Of a stretch of DNA of 64,000 nt, positions 1 through 11,197 are shown in pieces; within the stretch, counting starts at the first letter, position 1; every line of letters begins with the position of its first letter. Below the pieces are notes generated by a model, which ran no database searches, was not told the DNA's origin, and worked only from the letters and a program-made list of their open reading frames with translations. The DNA is taken from contig CATKHK010000075.1 of assembly GCA_949751835.1 (NCBI GenBank), forward strand, positions 165,026 to 229,025. The letters run 5' to 3'. The translations under genes and the position numbers were made by a program. Source of the stretch: Blepharisma japonicum (lineage: Eukaryota; Ciliophora; Heterotrichea; Heterotrichida; Blepharismidae).

Positions 1-3000
1 CAAGGAATTAATCATTTTCTGTTTCTTTTGTTTATAATTTTGTTTATGTTTTTGAAGCTAAAATATGAATGAAGCAGCGGAGTTATGATTATTATAGCCT
101 AATTTAACTTTACAATGAAAAATCAGCAAAGAAGATAGTTCGTGAGTTTGGTTGGGCTCTCAAACATTTCAGAGTTTTCAACACTCAAAATGCCAATTAT
201 GGCTGCAAAGCCTACTTCTAGATAATTTAAGATCCAAAATCGTAAAAATGTACCAAATTTATAATCCTCATATATTTTCTTTAGCTTCTTTCCTATTAAT
301 CTCTGAGAACACTTAGATAAATAATACACTAGAGGAATCATTGTGACAAGACCAAGTAAAACAGTCACATCATTTCCAACATTCACAAGTATCAAAAAAC
401 TATCATATCCATATTTTTTAGCTTGGTAATAAGGGCTATTGCCTTGATTTTCATCAATAAAGTATAAAAACAAATTCGGAACAAAATTAAAATCATTCAT
501 TGACTTAAAAAACGCAGAAATTTTATCTGTCAAAGGGTAATTAGCATACGGTATGTAAGAGAGAAGCTGAATAGTATTAAGTATTGTCCATAACCCAGAA
601 GGATTAGGGCTAAACATTACAAGAGCAATACTTGAGCCAACCAAGATTTTTGCTCCTGAAGACACTTGATTTTGCAGTTTTGCAATTTCTTGCTGTTCAG
701 AAGTCATTGCAGACTCATAAAGAGAGCCTGTTAAATAGCTATCACGAATTACTCCTCCAGATATTGAAGTAATTGCAGTGGGATTTATAAAATATACAAA
801 AACTAATGTGCCCTTAGATATTCCCCCACCAAAGTCACATGATATTAAATACTTGTTATTTGAAATGTAATCAACTGATCATGATGGTATTGTCTGATTA
901 TGAACTTGTATAAAAACCTGATTATTACCTAATTTTTGTGTTAAGATATCACTGAATGCTAGAATTAAAGTGTTATTTTTGTTGACAGCGAGAGAAACAT
1001 TAAAAGGAATATATGTGCAAGCTGTTTTTCCAATATATCCTGGAGAGCAAATACAGCTCCCCGACTGCAATGTGGCGTTATTAATACATCATGTGCATTT
1101 ATTTTCACTATCGCATTGAGCACATAGAGGAGGACAGTCATAGCAAGAGTCATTTGCTTTGTATTGCCATTGACGACACATTTCACATTTTCCTAAGGTC
1201 GAGTTCCAAGCAAGGCCGTAGTCACACTGGCAATTTGTTGTATTTGAAGTACCAGATATACATTCTAAGCAGGAGTCTGCAGTGTAGTCAAAGCATGATA
1301 TGCATTTAGGATTATCACAAAGATTGCAAAATTCACTGGAATCCTTGCAGCTTGAGCAGCCATTGCCACATTTTGAGCATTTATTATATTGTGGGCCAAT
1401 CCAATACTGGCTAATTATACAGTTACGAATACAGACTCCAGTTGTAAGGCATGCTTTACAATTTTCTGTACATTGTGCTGCAGGCAACGCAAGATATGAT
1501 ATACTTTTTACTGAGTTATAACCCTTAAGATCGTAAATGAATCCTTTAAAATAATTAGAATAGCCTGAAGAATCTATTTCTGCTCCAAGTGTAAAAGTTA
1601 CACCAGTTTTCATATCATTAAAATAGTCAGATTCGAGATCGACTTGATGATCTATGGCTCCATTCAAATACAATGACATTTTGGTATATTTCAAACTAGT
1701 ATATTCTGCTGTAAAAGCAATATGATTTCATTCATAAGCGCCGAGACTTTGCAAGTAAAAGAAATAATTCAGTCCTGAAGCTTTAAAGTTTAATGAAATC
1801 ATTGCAACACCAGAAACTAATTGGAGAGAGAAGATTGGTTTAGAGAGACTGTTTTGCTTTGATAAAATCGTTCCAAAGCCACTCTCTATATTAATTCATA
1901 TTGAAAATGTAAAGGAATAGCCAAAGCTGAGAACTGGGCTACTGTAATTAGGATAAATAGGCAAATGCATAATTGAGTTCACTCCATTAAAATAAAAACC
2001 TCTAAATGAGGCAGCTAATGGATCAAATTCATCATAATTTGGATAAAAAGCTGTACTATTACCAGTTAGTGCAGGAATTTTGCTTTGCTTATCAAAAACA
2101 ACTCCTTCTAGAGTATCAAATGAAAGATAAAATATAAAAGGATCCTTTTCTAAACACACTGACCCACTCTCTACGAACCCATTTGGACACTTAGAGATAC
2201 ACCATCCTAAATACATGTAAAACCCAGAAGAGCAAACTATACAGTTTCCAGGAGCTGAGGACGTGCAAGTTTTGCAAGTGTAATCACATAAATCGCATTT
2301 TTCATTATTTGTATCCCAGTAATATCCATCGGAGCATACACAAATTGACGAAGATAAATAGGCATGCTCTCTACAAGCTATACATGTCGATGTATAGTCA
2401 TCACATACTAAACAAATTACATCTTGGCATAAATTGCAGTTTTTATCATGTCTCACACATCCCCAAGTGCACTGAGGTTGACAGGAGATACAACTTGAAC
2501 CAGATGGATAATATGGCAAATCGCAATTTGGAATACATATATTTGATAATTCTATCGGGCAAAATGAACACCCTGAGCAAGTTCCTGAAATCATCATACT
2601 GCTGAGAGGCTCATCAACGTTATATATATTAATATTTCATAAAAAGCCAGTAAAAAAGTTTGTGGTTGAGCTTGAATCTGCACCAATAGTAATCGAAAAG
2701 GCAGAAGAAATGTCCTGATATCATGAATACTTGAGTTCAGAGGATAATTCATTGAACGAATTAATATAAAATGATATTCGTTGCTGAGGTGTCGAGCTGA
2801 TTATACTTTTAACTGCAATAAAATTTCATGATCCTAAAGTAATAGATAAACTTGTACATGTGTATGAAACTGTTGTCCCATCTTCTAACTTCATTGAAAA
2901 ATTGGGCTTTCCAGAAAGTAGAGAAAAGGCAATAAAATTTGAAAACGAGCTGTCATGTTTAGAAATTAAGTATCCAGTGTCTGAAGTTGGATTTATTCAC

Positions 3001-6000
3001 GCTGCAATAGTGAATTCTGCTCCAAAAGTTAAGGATGGGGGATTATCAATTGATTTCATAAAGGATGTTCCTCTAAAATAATAGCCTCTGAGCTCTGCAG
3101 CAAATGGATCTTCGGGAGTATAGAATGGATAAAAACTATTATCATTTCCTGTTTGAAAAGCAACGTTTCCTACTGAGTCGTAAACTGTATCTTTTATCTG
3201 ACTGAGTCTTAAGCTAAATACCAAATCATTTGATAAATTGCATTGATTGCCAGTTATCGAATACCCAGAAGGGCAAAATTTTAAACAAACGCTTGATAGC
3301 ATAAACAAGGATGCTCCACATTGAATACATTCTGTGAAAGAAGGTCCAGTACATGAAGAACAAATTGTGTGACAAAGATCACAAGTCTCAGTGCTCCCAT
3401 TCCAATAAGCATTTTGATTGCATTGGCATGAATCTCCTACAAATCCTGCATTTGTAATACAACTTAAGCACTTGTTTGAAAAAGATGTACATGATAAACA
3501 TTCTTTTTCTCTGCAAAGTGTGCATGCGAGATTGCTTCGACACCCATTAGAGCACGAGACTTTGCATGGACTGCAAGAAGTGCTCTCTGGATAATTTATC
3601 AGAGAGCAAGAGCTTGGACAAAAATCTCCAATCGGGCAACTTGTGCAAGGGTTTATAGTGCAAGTTGTAGTAGTTCATGCAGAATTTGCATGGGTTTCGT
3701 CATTATAAATTTTTAAGCTCCACAGGAATCCTTTAAAGCCAGTTCCTGGCACATTATCAGAGCCTATTAATAATGTTCCAGTAATGCTGTCTTTTAGATA
3801 GGTTTTAGATGTTGATGTAACAGTTTTAAGAAGAGATGAGTCTATATAGCTATAAGAGCTATACGTCCCATCTGAGTTAATTATTCCAGAAAATGACAAG
3901 TAATGCCAATCAAAAAATAAATTTTGTGGACTAACAGCATTAAGAAATGATCCATCGTTGAGTAATAAATTTAGATTTTGATAGCCATTGCTGTCAATTT
4001 TAATAATTAAATATTTAGAAGCTCCAGTGTACTTTTCAATTAAAACTCCTTGAGCAGTGGCTTTTACCCAAAGCATGATGGAAAAATAAGGACTAAAAAT
4101 TAAAGAACTAGTCATGTAGCTTTGGCCCGAAAAGTAATACCCACGATAAATAGCAGGAATAGGATCATATGTATCAATCACTGGATAAGCATTTGTGCTA
4201 ATACTTCCAACACTGAATCCTGATAATGTTCCGAGCATAATGTAATCATCCAGCTTCAAATCTATAATCAAATTATTCACTAAGTCACATTTATTTGTGC
4301 TGGTATTTTGACTATAACCACTTGGGCATTGCGTATCACATAGGACATTTAAAAAATAATATGAAGAATCGCAAGCTGAGCATTGATAATAATATGATGA
4401 TGAACAAATAGAGCATCCAGTAAAGCAAGGCAAGCAAGAGAACCCATCTGGAGACAAGTAATAGTCTAAGTCACAACTGCAAGGTGTTCCATGAGCATGA
4501 GAAGTGCACGTAGTGCATTTATTTGCACCAAATCCAGAGCACACATTGCAAAGTGGGTCATCACAGATATTACAAGATCCGCTTCTTGTACATCCAAGGC
4601 CACAACTCGAGTCACAGCTCTGGCATGATGAAGATCAATAATTACCTATATCGCATGCCCATAGGCAAGTTGCTAATAGACTAGAGCCGCAAATTTCATC
4701 GAGTTGTGCTGAAAAGTCAAAAATAGCAGCATTTCAGAGCTGATATTTGTAGATAAATCCTGTGAAGTATGATGATGAACTGCCACCGATTTTTATTTTT
4801 TGATTCACTTGATCCCTGTAAATTAGAGTGCTGTAAGTAGATGATGCAATAGAAACATTGTTCTTATAGATTGTTAAAGTGGTTATTATTGTCGGATTGT
4901 CAAATGAGCAAGAAAATGATAAGTATTTTCACATTGCAAAAAAAGTGCTTGATAAAGTTTGCAATGAAGCTATCTCTGCTGGACTTTCTAGCGTAATTTT
5001 TATAGAACCAGATGAATCTACAGTAATTCTTGAATTGGATAGAATATCTCCTGAAGAAATGACATAAACCCACATACCCATTGAGAAACTATGAGAAAGA
5101 TAAATGTTGTCGTTTGATATTAAATATTGACTCCCTTTGAAATAGAGACCCCTTTGCTTAGCCGGGATAGGATCTACTGCTTCAGGTGTGTTGAAGAACT
5201 GGTAGTAACTTGCACTTGCTCCAGTGATAAAACCTGCATAAGTTCCTTGAAAATTATCATTAAATGCTGCGTCTATCACAAGTGAAGCAACTATCACACA
5301 TGGACTTGCAAATCCATATGGGCAGCTTCTTAAGCAGACATTCGAAACGGGATAATAAGATGACGCGCACGATGAGCACAAAAAATATTTGTTTGTTTGA
5401 CATTGGTTGCATAAATTATCACAGATTTGGCATCCGTCTGAGCTTTGCTCCCAAAAAGCATTATTATTGCAAACACATGTTGTTCCTGAAATGCTAGCAT
5501 TTGTTATGCAGGATGTACAAGAGCCATCAAAAGCTGTGCATGCAAGACACTCTTTGTCTTTACAGAGCCTGCAGGTAAGCGTTGATCTACAGCCATAAGG
5601 ACATGAGCCTACACAAGAAACACAAGAGCTAGAATAAAACTGCCCGAATGGACAACTATCAGGACATTTAAGCTCAGAAGGGCAAGCTGCACATCCAGGG
5701 CAGCCTGATGTTATTCATTCCTGAGAGGCGTAAGAGTTATCATTATAAATTTTTAAACTCCATAAAAATCCAGTGAATCCTCCTGATGCTGTGCTATCTT
5801 TTCCAATATAAAGTGCTCCAAGATCTTTATAATATGCTGAAGATGCAGAAGTAGCTGATGTTGGAGTCCCTCCATCTATTGATCAGGTAAGAACAGTCTG
5901 CCCAGAAGTAAGTCCGCCAGTAAATGCTATATAATGTCAACTTGGTAAGAGGCTTGGTGAGCTATTTATGCTAAGTGAAGTAGAATCTGAGAGTCGAAGG

Positions 6001-8213
6001 CTAATTCCACATATTCCAGAAGCAAAATTGATATAAGAATATTTTGTGGTGCCATCGAATTTCATAAATAAATATCCGTCAGATAGAGGCTTTACCCAGA
6101 TTAGAATTGAGAAATATGAACTTATAGTAAATGATGCAAGACTCATATAGTTGCTACCTGAAAAATAGTATCCTCTGCAAATTGAAGGAATCGGATCTGT
6201 TGCTTCCCAAGTTGGATATTTATTTGAGCTTGAAGATCCTACTGAAACTCCACTGACTATATCTAATTGAATTAAATTTTGGAGTGAAAGACTTAAAGGA
6301 TTAGATGTTGATAGAGTACAAGAATTGCTTGACGAATCAGCTGTATAGCCAGTAGGACAATAAGTAAGGCACAACGTTTTTAATAAATAATAACCTGAGG
6401 AGCAACTACTACATTGATAATAAAGTCCTCCAGTACAAGAAGTACATCCTGCAAAGCATTGCACACAAGAAAACCCATCAGTCGAAGCCACATATCCAGC
6501 ATTGCAAAGGCAAGGAGTTCCAGATGCATTAGAAACACATTGTGTGCAAAGACCTGTTAAGAAACCCGTACATTTGCTGCAAAGAGGATCAAAGCAAACA
6601 TTGCAAGAAACACTTCTAACACACCCATTTGTGCATGAATTACAGTTTGTAGGTGTGGTTCCGTCCATCCATTGAGATATAGGACAAGGCCAAAGACAGC
6701 TTGAATATGACAGTGAGCCACAAATTTGGTCTGAATATTGAGCATTAAAGTTAGAAACAGCTATATTTCATAAAGTAAATTGATAAATGAAGCCTAAGAA
6801 ATTGGATGATGAACTTTTACCTAGAATTATTTTGTTGTTTGTAGCATCTCTATATATGTATTGATTTATTGTAGTAGATGCTTGTGGAGAATTGTATAAA
6901 TATGGGGTAATAGTTGTTGATATAGTTGATGATGAAAATGAGATTGCAAAAGAAATGTAGGCTCAAGCTGAGTTCGATGGATTTAAAGCAGTAGTTGATA
7001 TTGTTGTAGTGGCTTCTAGTCTACTCTCTAATACAATTGACAGAACACCACTCGCAGATATTGTTATTTTATATCCTGGACTATTTGTCAAAATATCTCC
7101 TGAACCTGATAATATCAAAACCCAAAAGCCAATTGAAAAATTAAGTGAAATATATACAGCTGATGTTGTTTGAAGGTATGAGCCACCAGAAAAGTAAAGT
7201 CCTCTACTTTTAGCCGGAACGGGATCTACTGTTTCTGGTGTATTAAAAAACTGATAGCTACTTGAACTTGCCCCTGTTTGAAACAAACCATAAGCTCCTA
7301 AAAAATAATTAGCAAAATTTTGATCAATGAGAGCTGTAGAAACTGAAGCACAAGATGCCCCAAATCCATATGGACATGCTCTTAAGCACACACTTGAAAC
7401 TAAGACATTTGGAGATACGCAGGTTGTACATAAAAAATTTATTGAGCCAATGCAAACATTACATAAATTGTCACATTTATCACAAGTTCTTGTTGCATAA
7501 ACCCAATAAGCATTTGTTCCGCATTGGCATACCCCGCTAACTTTCTGTGCGTTAGCAATACAAGTATTGCATGTCAACGTTGGATTATTGCATACTGCGC
7601 ATTTATCTGTATAGCATTGATTACAATTATCTGCTATTGCACAACTTCCTCTTATTAAAAGTATCCCTGCAATTTTTGCATTATCTATAATTGGAGTAAA
7701 TCTGACATTAAGAACTCCTCCAGAAAATGCTCCAGAAATTAAATTTCCTCCAATATAAGCATTTCCATTTGAAAGTGTAAACTCAATAAACAAGTCATAA
7801 GCTGCATTTTTACCTGCCACAGCAACTAGGTCTAAGTTTGAATAAGCTGTATAGCTCCCAATATTTACTGTGAAAACTCTTTTTCCAGTCACTGTTCAAA
7901 AAATTTCAGCAAATTCGAGAACCAGCACATAAGTCCCATCAGGACTGACAGGGATATCATATCCTCAAGTTCCAGTAGAAACCCTTTCTGATTGATAAAT
8001 ATAGCCATTTAATGTTTGAGTAATCGTTTGAGATCCATCAAAATAGTCACTGCCAGCAGTATTATAAGTATCTGGAGAATATGTAAAGCCATATGCTGAT
8101 ACATAAGCATTACCGCCTGTATTCATGGCTAAGACAACAGTAGTAGGGTCAAGAGAGTAGGATAGGGTGATATTTAGAAAGCTAATCAAAATTCATCATA
8201 AATCACCTAACAT
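1..8213 (-). CDS. Giant malectin/LamG-like/Cys-rich membrane receptor, 3' end cut by window
   Basis: One reading frame runs from an ATG at 8213 to the window edge. It is broken only by TGA (=Trp) and one 15-nt intron, giving more than 2,700 residues. A signal peptide comes first, then a malectin-type carbohydrate-binding domain (about residues 30-190; YQSERV, LEFAEIFWTVTGKRVF, DLVAVAGKNAAYD). Six modules of about 340-355 residues follow, each pairing a LamG/ConA-like beta domain (signature xRGxYFxG near nt 7200, 6175, 5150, 4135, 3080 and 2000) with a furin/EGF-like Cys-rich stretch. After one more Cys-rich stretch the C-terminus (nt 1-700) has several hydrophobic helices, so the protein is probably a polytopic surface receptor with a large extracellular part. 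Ligand and signalling are unknown. Module similarity suggests internal duplication. The gene frame is certain; the function is inferred from domains. Confidence 0.88.
99..113 (-). other. 15-nt intron
   Basis: GTAAAGTTAAATTAG on the minus strand. Without its removal the receptor frame would stop at its TAG. With removal the frame continues into another hydrophobic helix to the window edge. Confidence 0.8.
3595..5640 (-). repeat. Receptor two-module repeat, copy 2 (approximate limits)
   Basis: Modules A2 (YQFFNTPEAVDPIPA, RGLYFKGSQYL) and B2 (YDPIPA, RGYYFSGQSYM) resemble A1 and B1 of the neighbouring copy more than they resemble each other. The offset between equivalent anchors is about 2,040-2,050 bp. 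Confidence 0.6.
5640..7685 (-). repeat. Receptor two-module repeat, copy 1 (approximate limits)
   Basis: This stretch codes for a Cys-rich plus LamG pair (modules A1 and B1). A1 carries YQFFNTPE.VDPVPA and RGLYFSGGSYL; B1 carries TDPIPS and RGYYFSGSNYM. It matches the next 2.05 kb module for module, with A like A and B like B. Confidence 0.6.
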
Positions 8214-8627
8214 TTTTATATTATTAATATCTCTCTCAGAATTTGGATACAAAATAATTATGCAATTATGCGGTGATTAGGAGGGGTTTTTTATATATAA
8301 TGAAAATATATTTAAAATTTATAAGCTTTTTGATTATTTGAGTGCTTAAGTGCTAATTTTGCTTTGCCAATAGATTAGCTGTAGTATAAGGCTATTACTT
8401 GAAATAAATATTGGCAAATTTTCCAGATATTCTCTTATCACATGAAAAGTGTAGGCTATAAATTTCAATTGATATATTTCTAAGTATAAATAGGCCTAAA
8501 GAAGAAAAAATTATCAGGTTTATTTTAAGGCGCAACTTATTTTCAAAAATAATTCTCCAATGCATAAAAATTTAGTGGATTAGTATTAGCTTTAATATAT
8601 TTTGTTTAGCACATATTTAAAAATCAA
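8214..8627. other. Intergenic, AT-rich
   Basis: Upstream region of the giant receptor, with A/T runs. I see no frame or motif I can support. Confidence 0.5.
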
Positions 8628-9885
8628 TTATTTATTTATATCTTGCAAGAAAGCATTATATTTATATAGCTTCAAATATTTTTTAATCGTTACTCAGTGC
8701 TTATCTAAACTCTCTTTCCTCTGAGTGTCAAGCAGCCAAAGCATTTTGCCCCCTAAAACAAAAGATTGGAGTTCAAACTTATACATTCGGATATTATATT
8801 TTCACTTTTAGTATATTATTCGTTTATAGGGTTGAGTCATCAAATCATAAAATCCTTTTCAAACATTGATCATTTTATAAATTGAAATTTTGTTTTTTTC
8901 AATCATATAGCGGCTTCAATAAATCCCTTTATTTCTTCTAATAAGCGTTCATGTGAGTTATCGGACTTGCTTCCTTGCCTACTGAATTAGTGTTTAGCTT
9001 ATTTTTCTGATTCTGCTAGACGGTATCGCTACAGCTTGTTATTTAATCTCCAAACTAGTGACGTCTCAAGCATCTTCTAAGCTCACATGGAGCACTCCTA
9101 AGCGTGCACCTCACTTATCCTGCTATTAAAACTCATGAGCCGCTCTGTATTTAACTCCTGCACGTGCTTTCATAGGGTCTCTCAAAGGAAATGCCAAATA
9201 TTAAATCTTATACCTTCTAAGACCCAATAAAACTTCTATCTTATGGGGTATTTCTGATATAGCTGGATAAAGTCTATAAAAAACTGACCTCATAATAATT
9301 ATGTCGAGAATTTATTTCAAGAATGCCACTTTTTGTTTTTGTAGCGTTATTATCTTATTTTGTATTTCTCACAACAGCCCATTGAGGATTTAATTATTAG
9401 CTTCCTATCTATTTACTTTCTCCAAAACTCTTTTTTACTCAGCGAAATGTATCTTACTTTTTGATGGAACTTCTTATTATGCAATTAATTTCAGTAGGAT
9501 CTAAAATTAATGCCCTTATTAGGGGTTTCTAAACTTTTTGCAGCTTCGTAGTGATCATTTAATTTTTCAATCTCAGAATCAGTCTTGTCTAGCACCTCTT
9601 TACCTTCTCACCAGATCGCAAGCGAGTATCTTGAGTTTTCCTTTACTTTTAATTATTTTCTTTAAGAATTGCTTCTGTAGTTGTAGAATTTGGAACAAAG
9701 TTAAAATAAAATATCTTATGCAGACGAGATGAATTTTCATGAGCTGCTAAGTTAAAAGCTGTCTTAATATCAAAAGCTGCCAAAATGCCTCTATCGCTCT
9801 GCTTCAATACTAAATGGTCTCTCTGTAGCAGAAACTAAAATATCTATTATATCAATCGTAATATCCTAATCCTCATTTATATTAA
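8628..9885 (-). pseudogene. Decayed protein-coding gene, family unknown
   Basis: Read with UGA=Trp, the minus strand gives several coding-like segments in shifting frames, split by TAA/TAG stops. Examples in gene order are TAFNLAAHENSSRLHKIF (about 9770-9710), EVLDKTDSEIEKLNDHYEAA (about 9600-9540), VFYRLYPAISEIPHKIEVLL (about 9290-9230), AFPLRDPMKARAGVKYRAAH (about 9200-9140) and FVLGGKMLWLLDTQRKESLD (about 8770-8710). A final TAA lies at 8628-8630. The order is consistent with one old gene that has taken frameshifts and stops. I do not recognise the family. Limits are approximate. Confidence 0.4.
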
Positions 9886-9957
9886 TCTTTGCTTATACTT
9901 ACTGAAATTGCATATCTACTTCTAAAATTAGAAACCAAATATTATTCAATAATTAGC

Positions 9958-10845
9958 TTAAAAATCTCTTCCTCTATAGCTATCTCTTCTCCCATAACCT
10001 CCTTCTCTATTATCTCTTCCCCCATAATCTCCTCCTCTTCTTTCAAAACCTCTATCTTCTCTATAATTATTATCATATCTACTGTCTCTTCCAGCAGAGT
10101 CTCTTTTTTCATATCTATCTCCACTGTCACGTCTCGGTAATTTTGATTTCGGCAGCGATGCATTTACCACTAAAGCTCTCCCATCAAGCTCAACACCTGA
10201 AGAACTCAAAGCTTTTTTGGCTTCTTCAGGAGCTGAAAACTCAACAAAGCCAAACCCTTTAGAATTCCCATCATAATCAACCATAATTTTAGTGCTGAGA
10301 ATTTGTCCGTACTGGGAAAAGTGCTGGGAAAGCATTTCTTTAGAAATTGTGTTGCTGATATTTGCGACAAATATTTTGCAATTTACTGAATCGTTTTTCT
10401 CCCCAACCTTGGACACTCTGACTAATCTTCCCATAAATTCTTTTGCATTTAACTCAAGGGCCTTTTTAGCTATTTCAGCGCTTCCGCATCTGACAAAGGC
10501 AAAACCTCTTGGCTTACCTTCAAGGGTTTTTGGGATTTTTACACCGACGACTTCTCCGGTACTTTTGAAAAATCCTTTTATGTCTTCTTCGGTAGCTGTC
10601 CAATCAACACCTCCAATGAAAAGGTCTGTATCTGGGTTGCTGAAACTTGGTTGTGCGGCTTCTGAAGGGGTGCTCTCAGAATTGTCGCCTGAGAAAGTAT
10701 TGAATCTTCTGAAGGAAAAGGCAGAGAGTGGGGTTGCGAATTGGCGGCAGGCGCTGAACACAAATGAGGGCTTAAAGAGGAGAGTTGAAGCCTTTTTCAA
10801 TACTACAGCACGGCCGAGTTGTTTGGCATATGTGAACAGCACCAT
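9958..10845 (-). CDS. Two-RRM RNA-binding protein with RG/RD-rich tail, probably mitochondrial
   Basis: A 295-aa protein starting at the ATG at 10845; the longer open frame begins with GTG. The N-terminus is basic, hydroxylated and Arg-rich, as in mitochondrial presequences. Two RRMs follow: RRM1 about residues 74-148 (LFIGGVDW as RNP2, KPRGFAFVRC as RNP1) and RRM2 about 155-227 (IFVANISN, SKGFGFVEFS). The last 60 residues are rich in Arg, Asp, Gly and Tyr, like glycine-rich RNA-binding proteins. It probably binds organellar RNA. The first 15 residues resemble those of the short protein at 46108-46368. RRM assignment is firm; location is inferred. Confidence 0.92.
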   Translation of the reverse strand: MVLFTYAKQLGRAVVLKKASTLLFKPSFVFSACRQFATPLSAFSFRRFNTFSGDNSESTPSEAAQPSFSNPDTDLFIGGVDWTATEEDIKGFFKSTGEVVGVKIPKTLEGKPRGFAFVRCGSAEIAKKALELNAKEFMGRLVRVSKVGEKNDSVNCKIFVANISNTISKEMLSQHFSQYGQILSTKIMVDYDGNSKGFGFVEFSAPEEAKKALSSSGVELDGRALVVNASLPKSKLPRRDSGDRYEKRDSAGRDSRYDNNYREDRGFERRGGDYGGRDNREGGYGRRDSYRGRDF

Positions 10846-11197
10846 TTTATAAGCGCTCACCGCAAACCAGAAGAAATTTTATGAACAAAATGAATTTTAA
10901 TATTAAAATTGCTGAGCTGATTCTGAGTGTGATAGAGTTATTTCATTTTAAATGTATTATAATTTGATAGGCTTTAGGCAGATAGATATGGAATTTAGCT
11001 AATTCAATTTTCTGAAAAAAAGAAAGATATTTTTGCCTTAATTAATTTTTTCAATAAGCATCCATAAAAGTTAATAATACTCTGAAAAGAATAAGGTTTT
11101 GGGATTATTTATAAGAAATTTTATTTAAATTTTTATTTTTTGTTATGCAAAGCTTAAAAAGAAGTAATGCATATTAATTTACAAACTAAAAAGACGT
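10846..11197. other. Intergenic, AT-rich
   Basis: The 5' flank of the RRM gene and 3' flank of the allantoinase-like gene. I see no further gene or recognisable motif. Confidence 0.5.

Noticed and set aside
1-8213. About ten separate small Cys-rich genes on the minus strand, each ending at TGA.
   Set aside because: All share one phase with no TAA/TAG until the intron at 99-113, so they are one gene read through TGA=Trp.
9538-9732. 64-codon plus-strand frame as a gene.
   Set aside because: Opposite strand holds the relic coding segments; this frame has no coding character.
9942-10163. Short minus-strand frame rich in Glu/Ile overlapping the end of the RRM gene, and plus-strand Ser/Ile-rich shadow at 9889-10140.
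   Set aside because: Both are frame shadows of the RD/RG-rich tail of the RRM protein.
10292-10852. 186-codon plus-strand frame opposite the RRM gene.
   Set aside because: Antisense shadow of strongly conserved RRM motifs; no leader or domain of its own.
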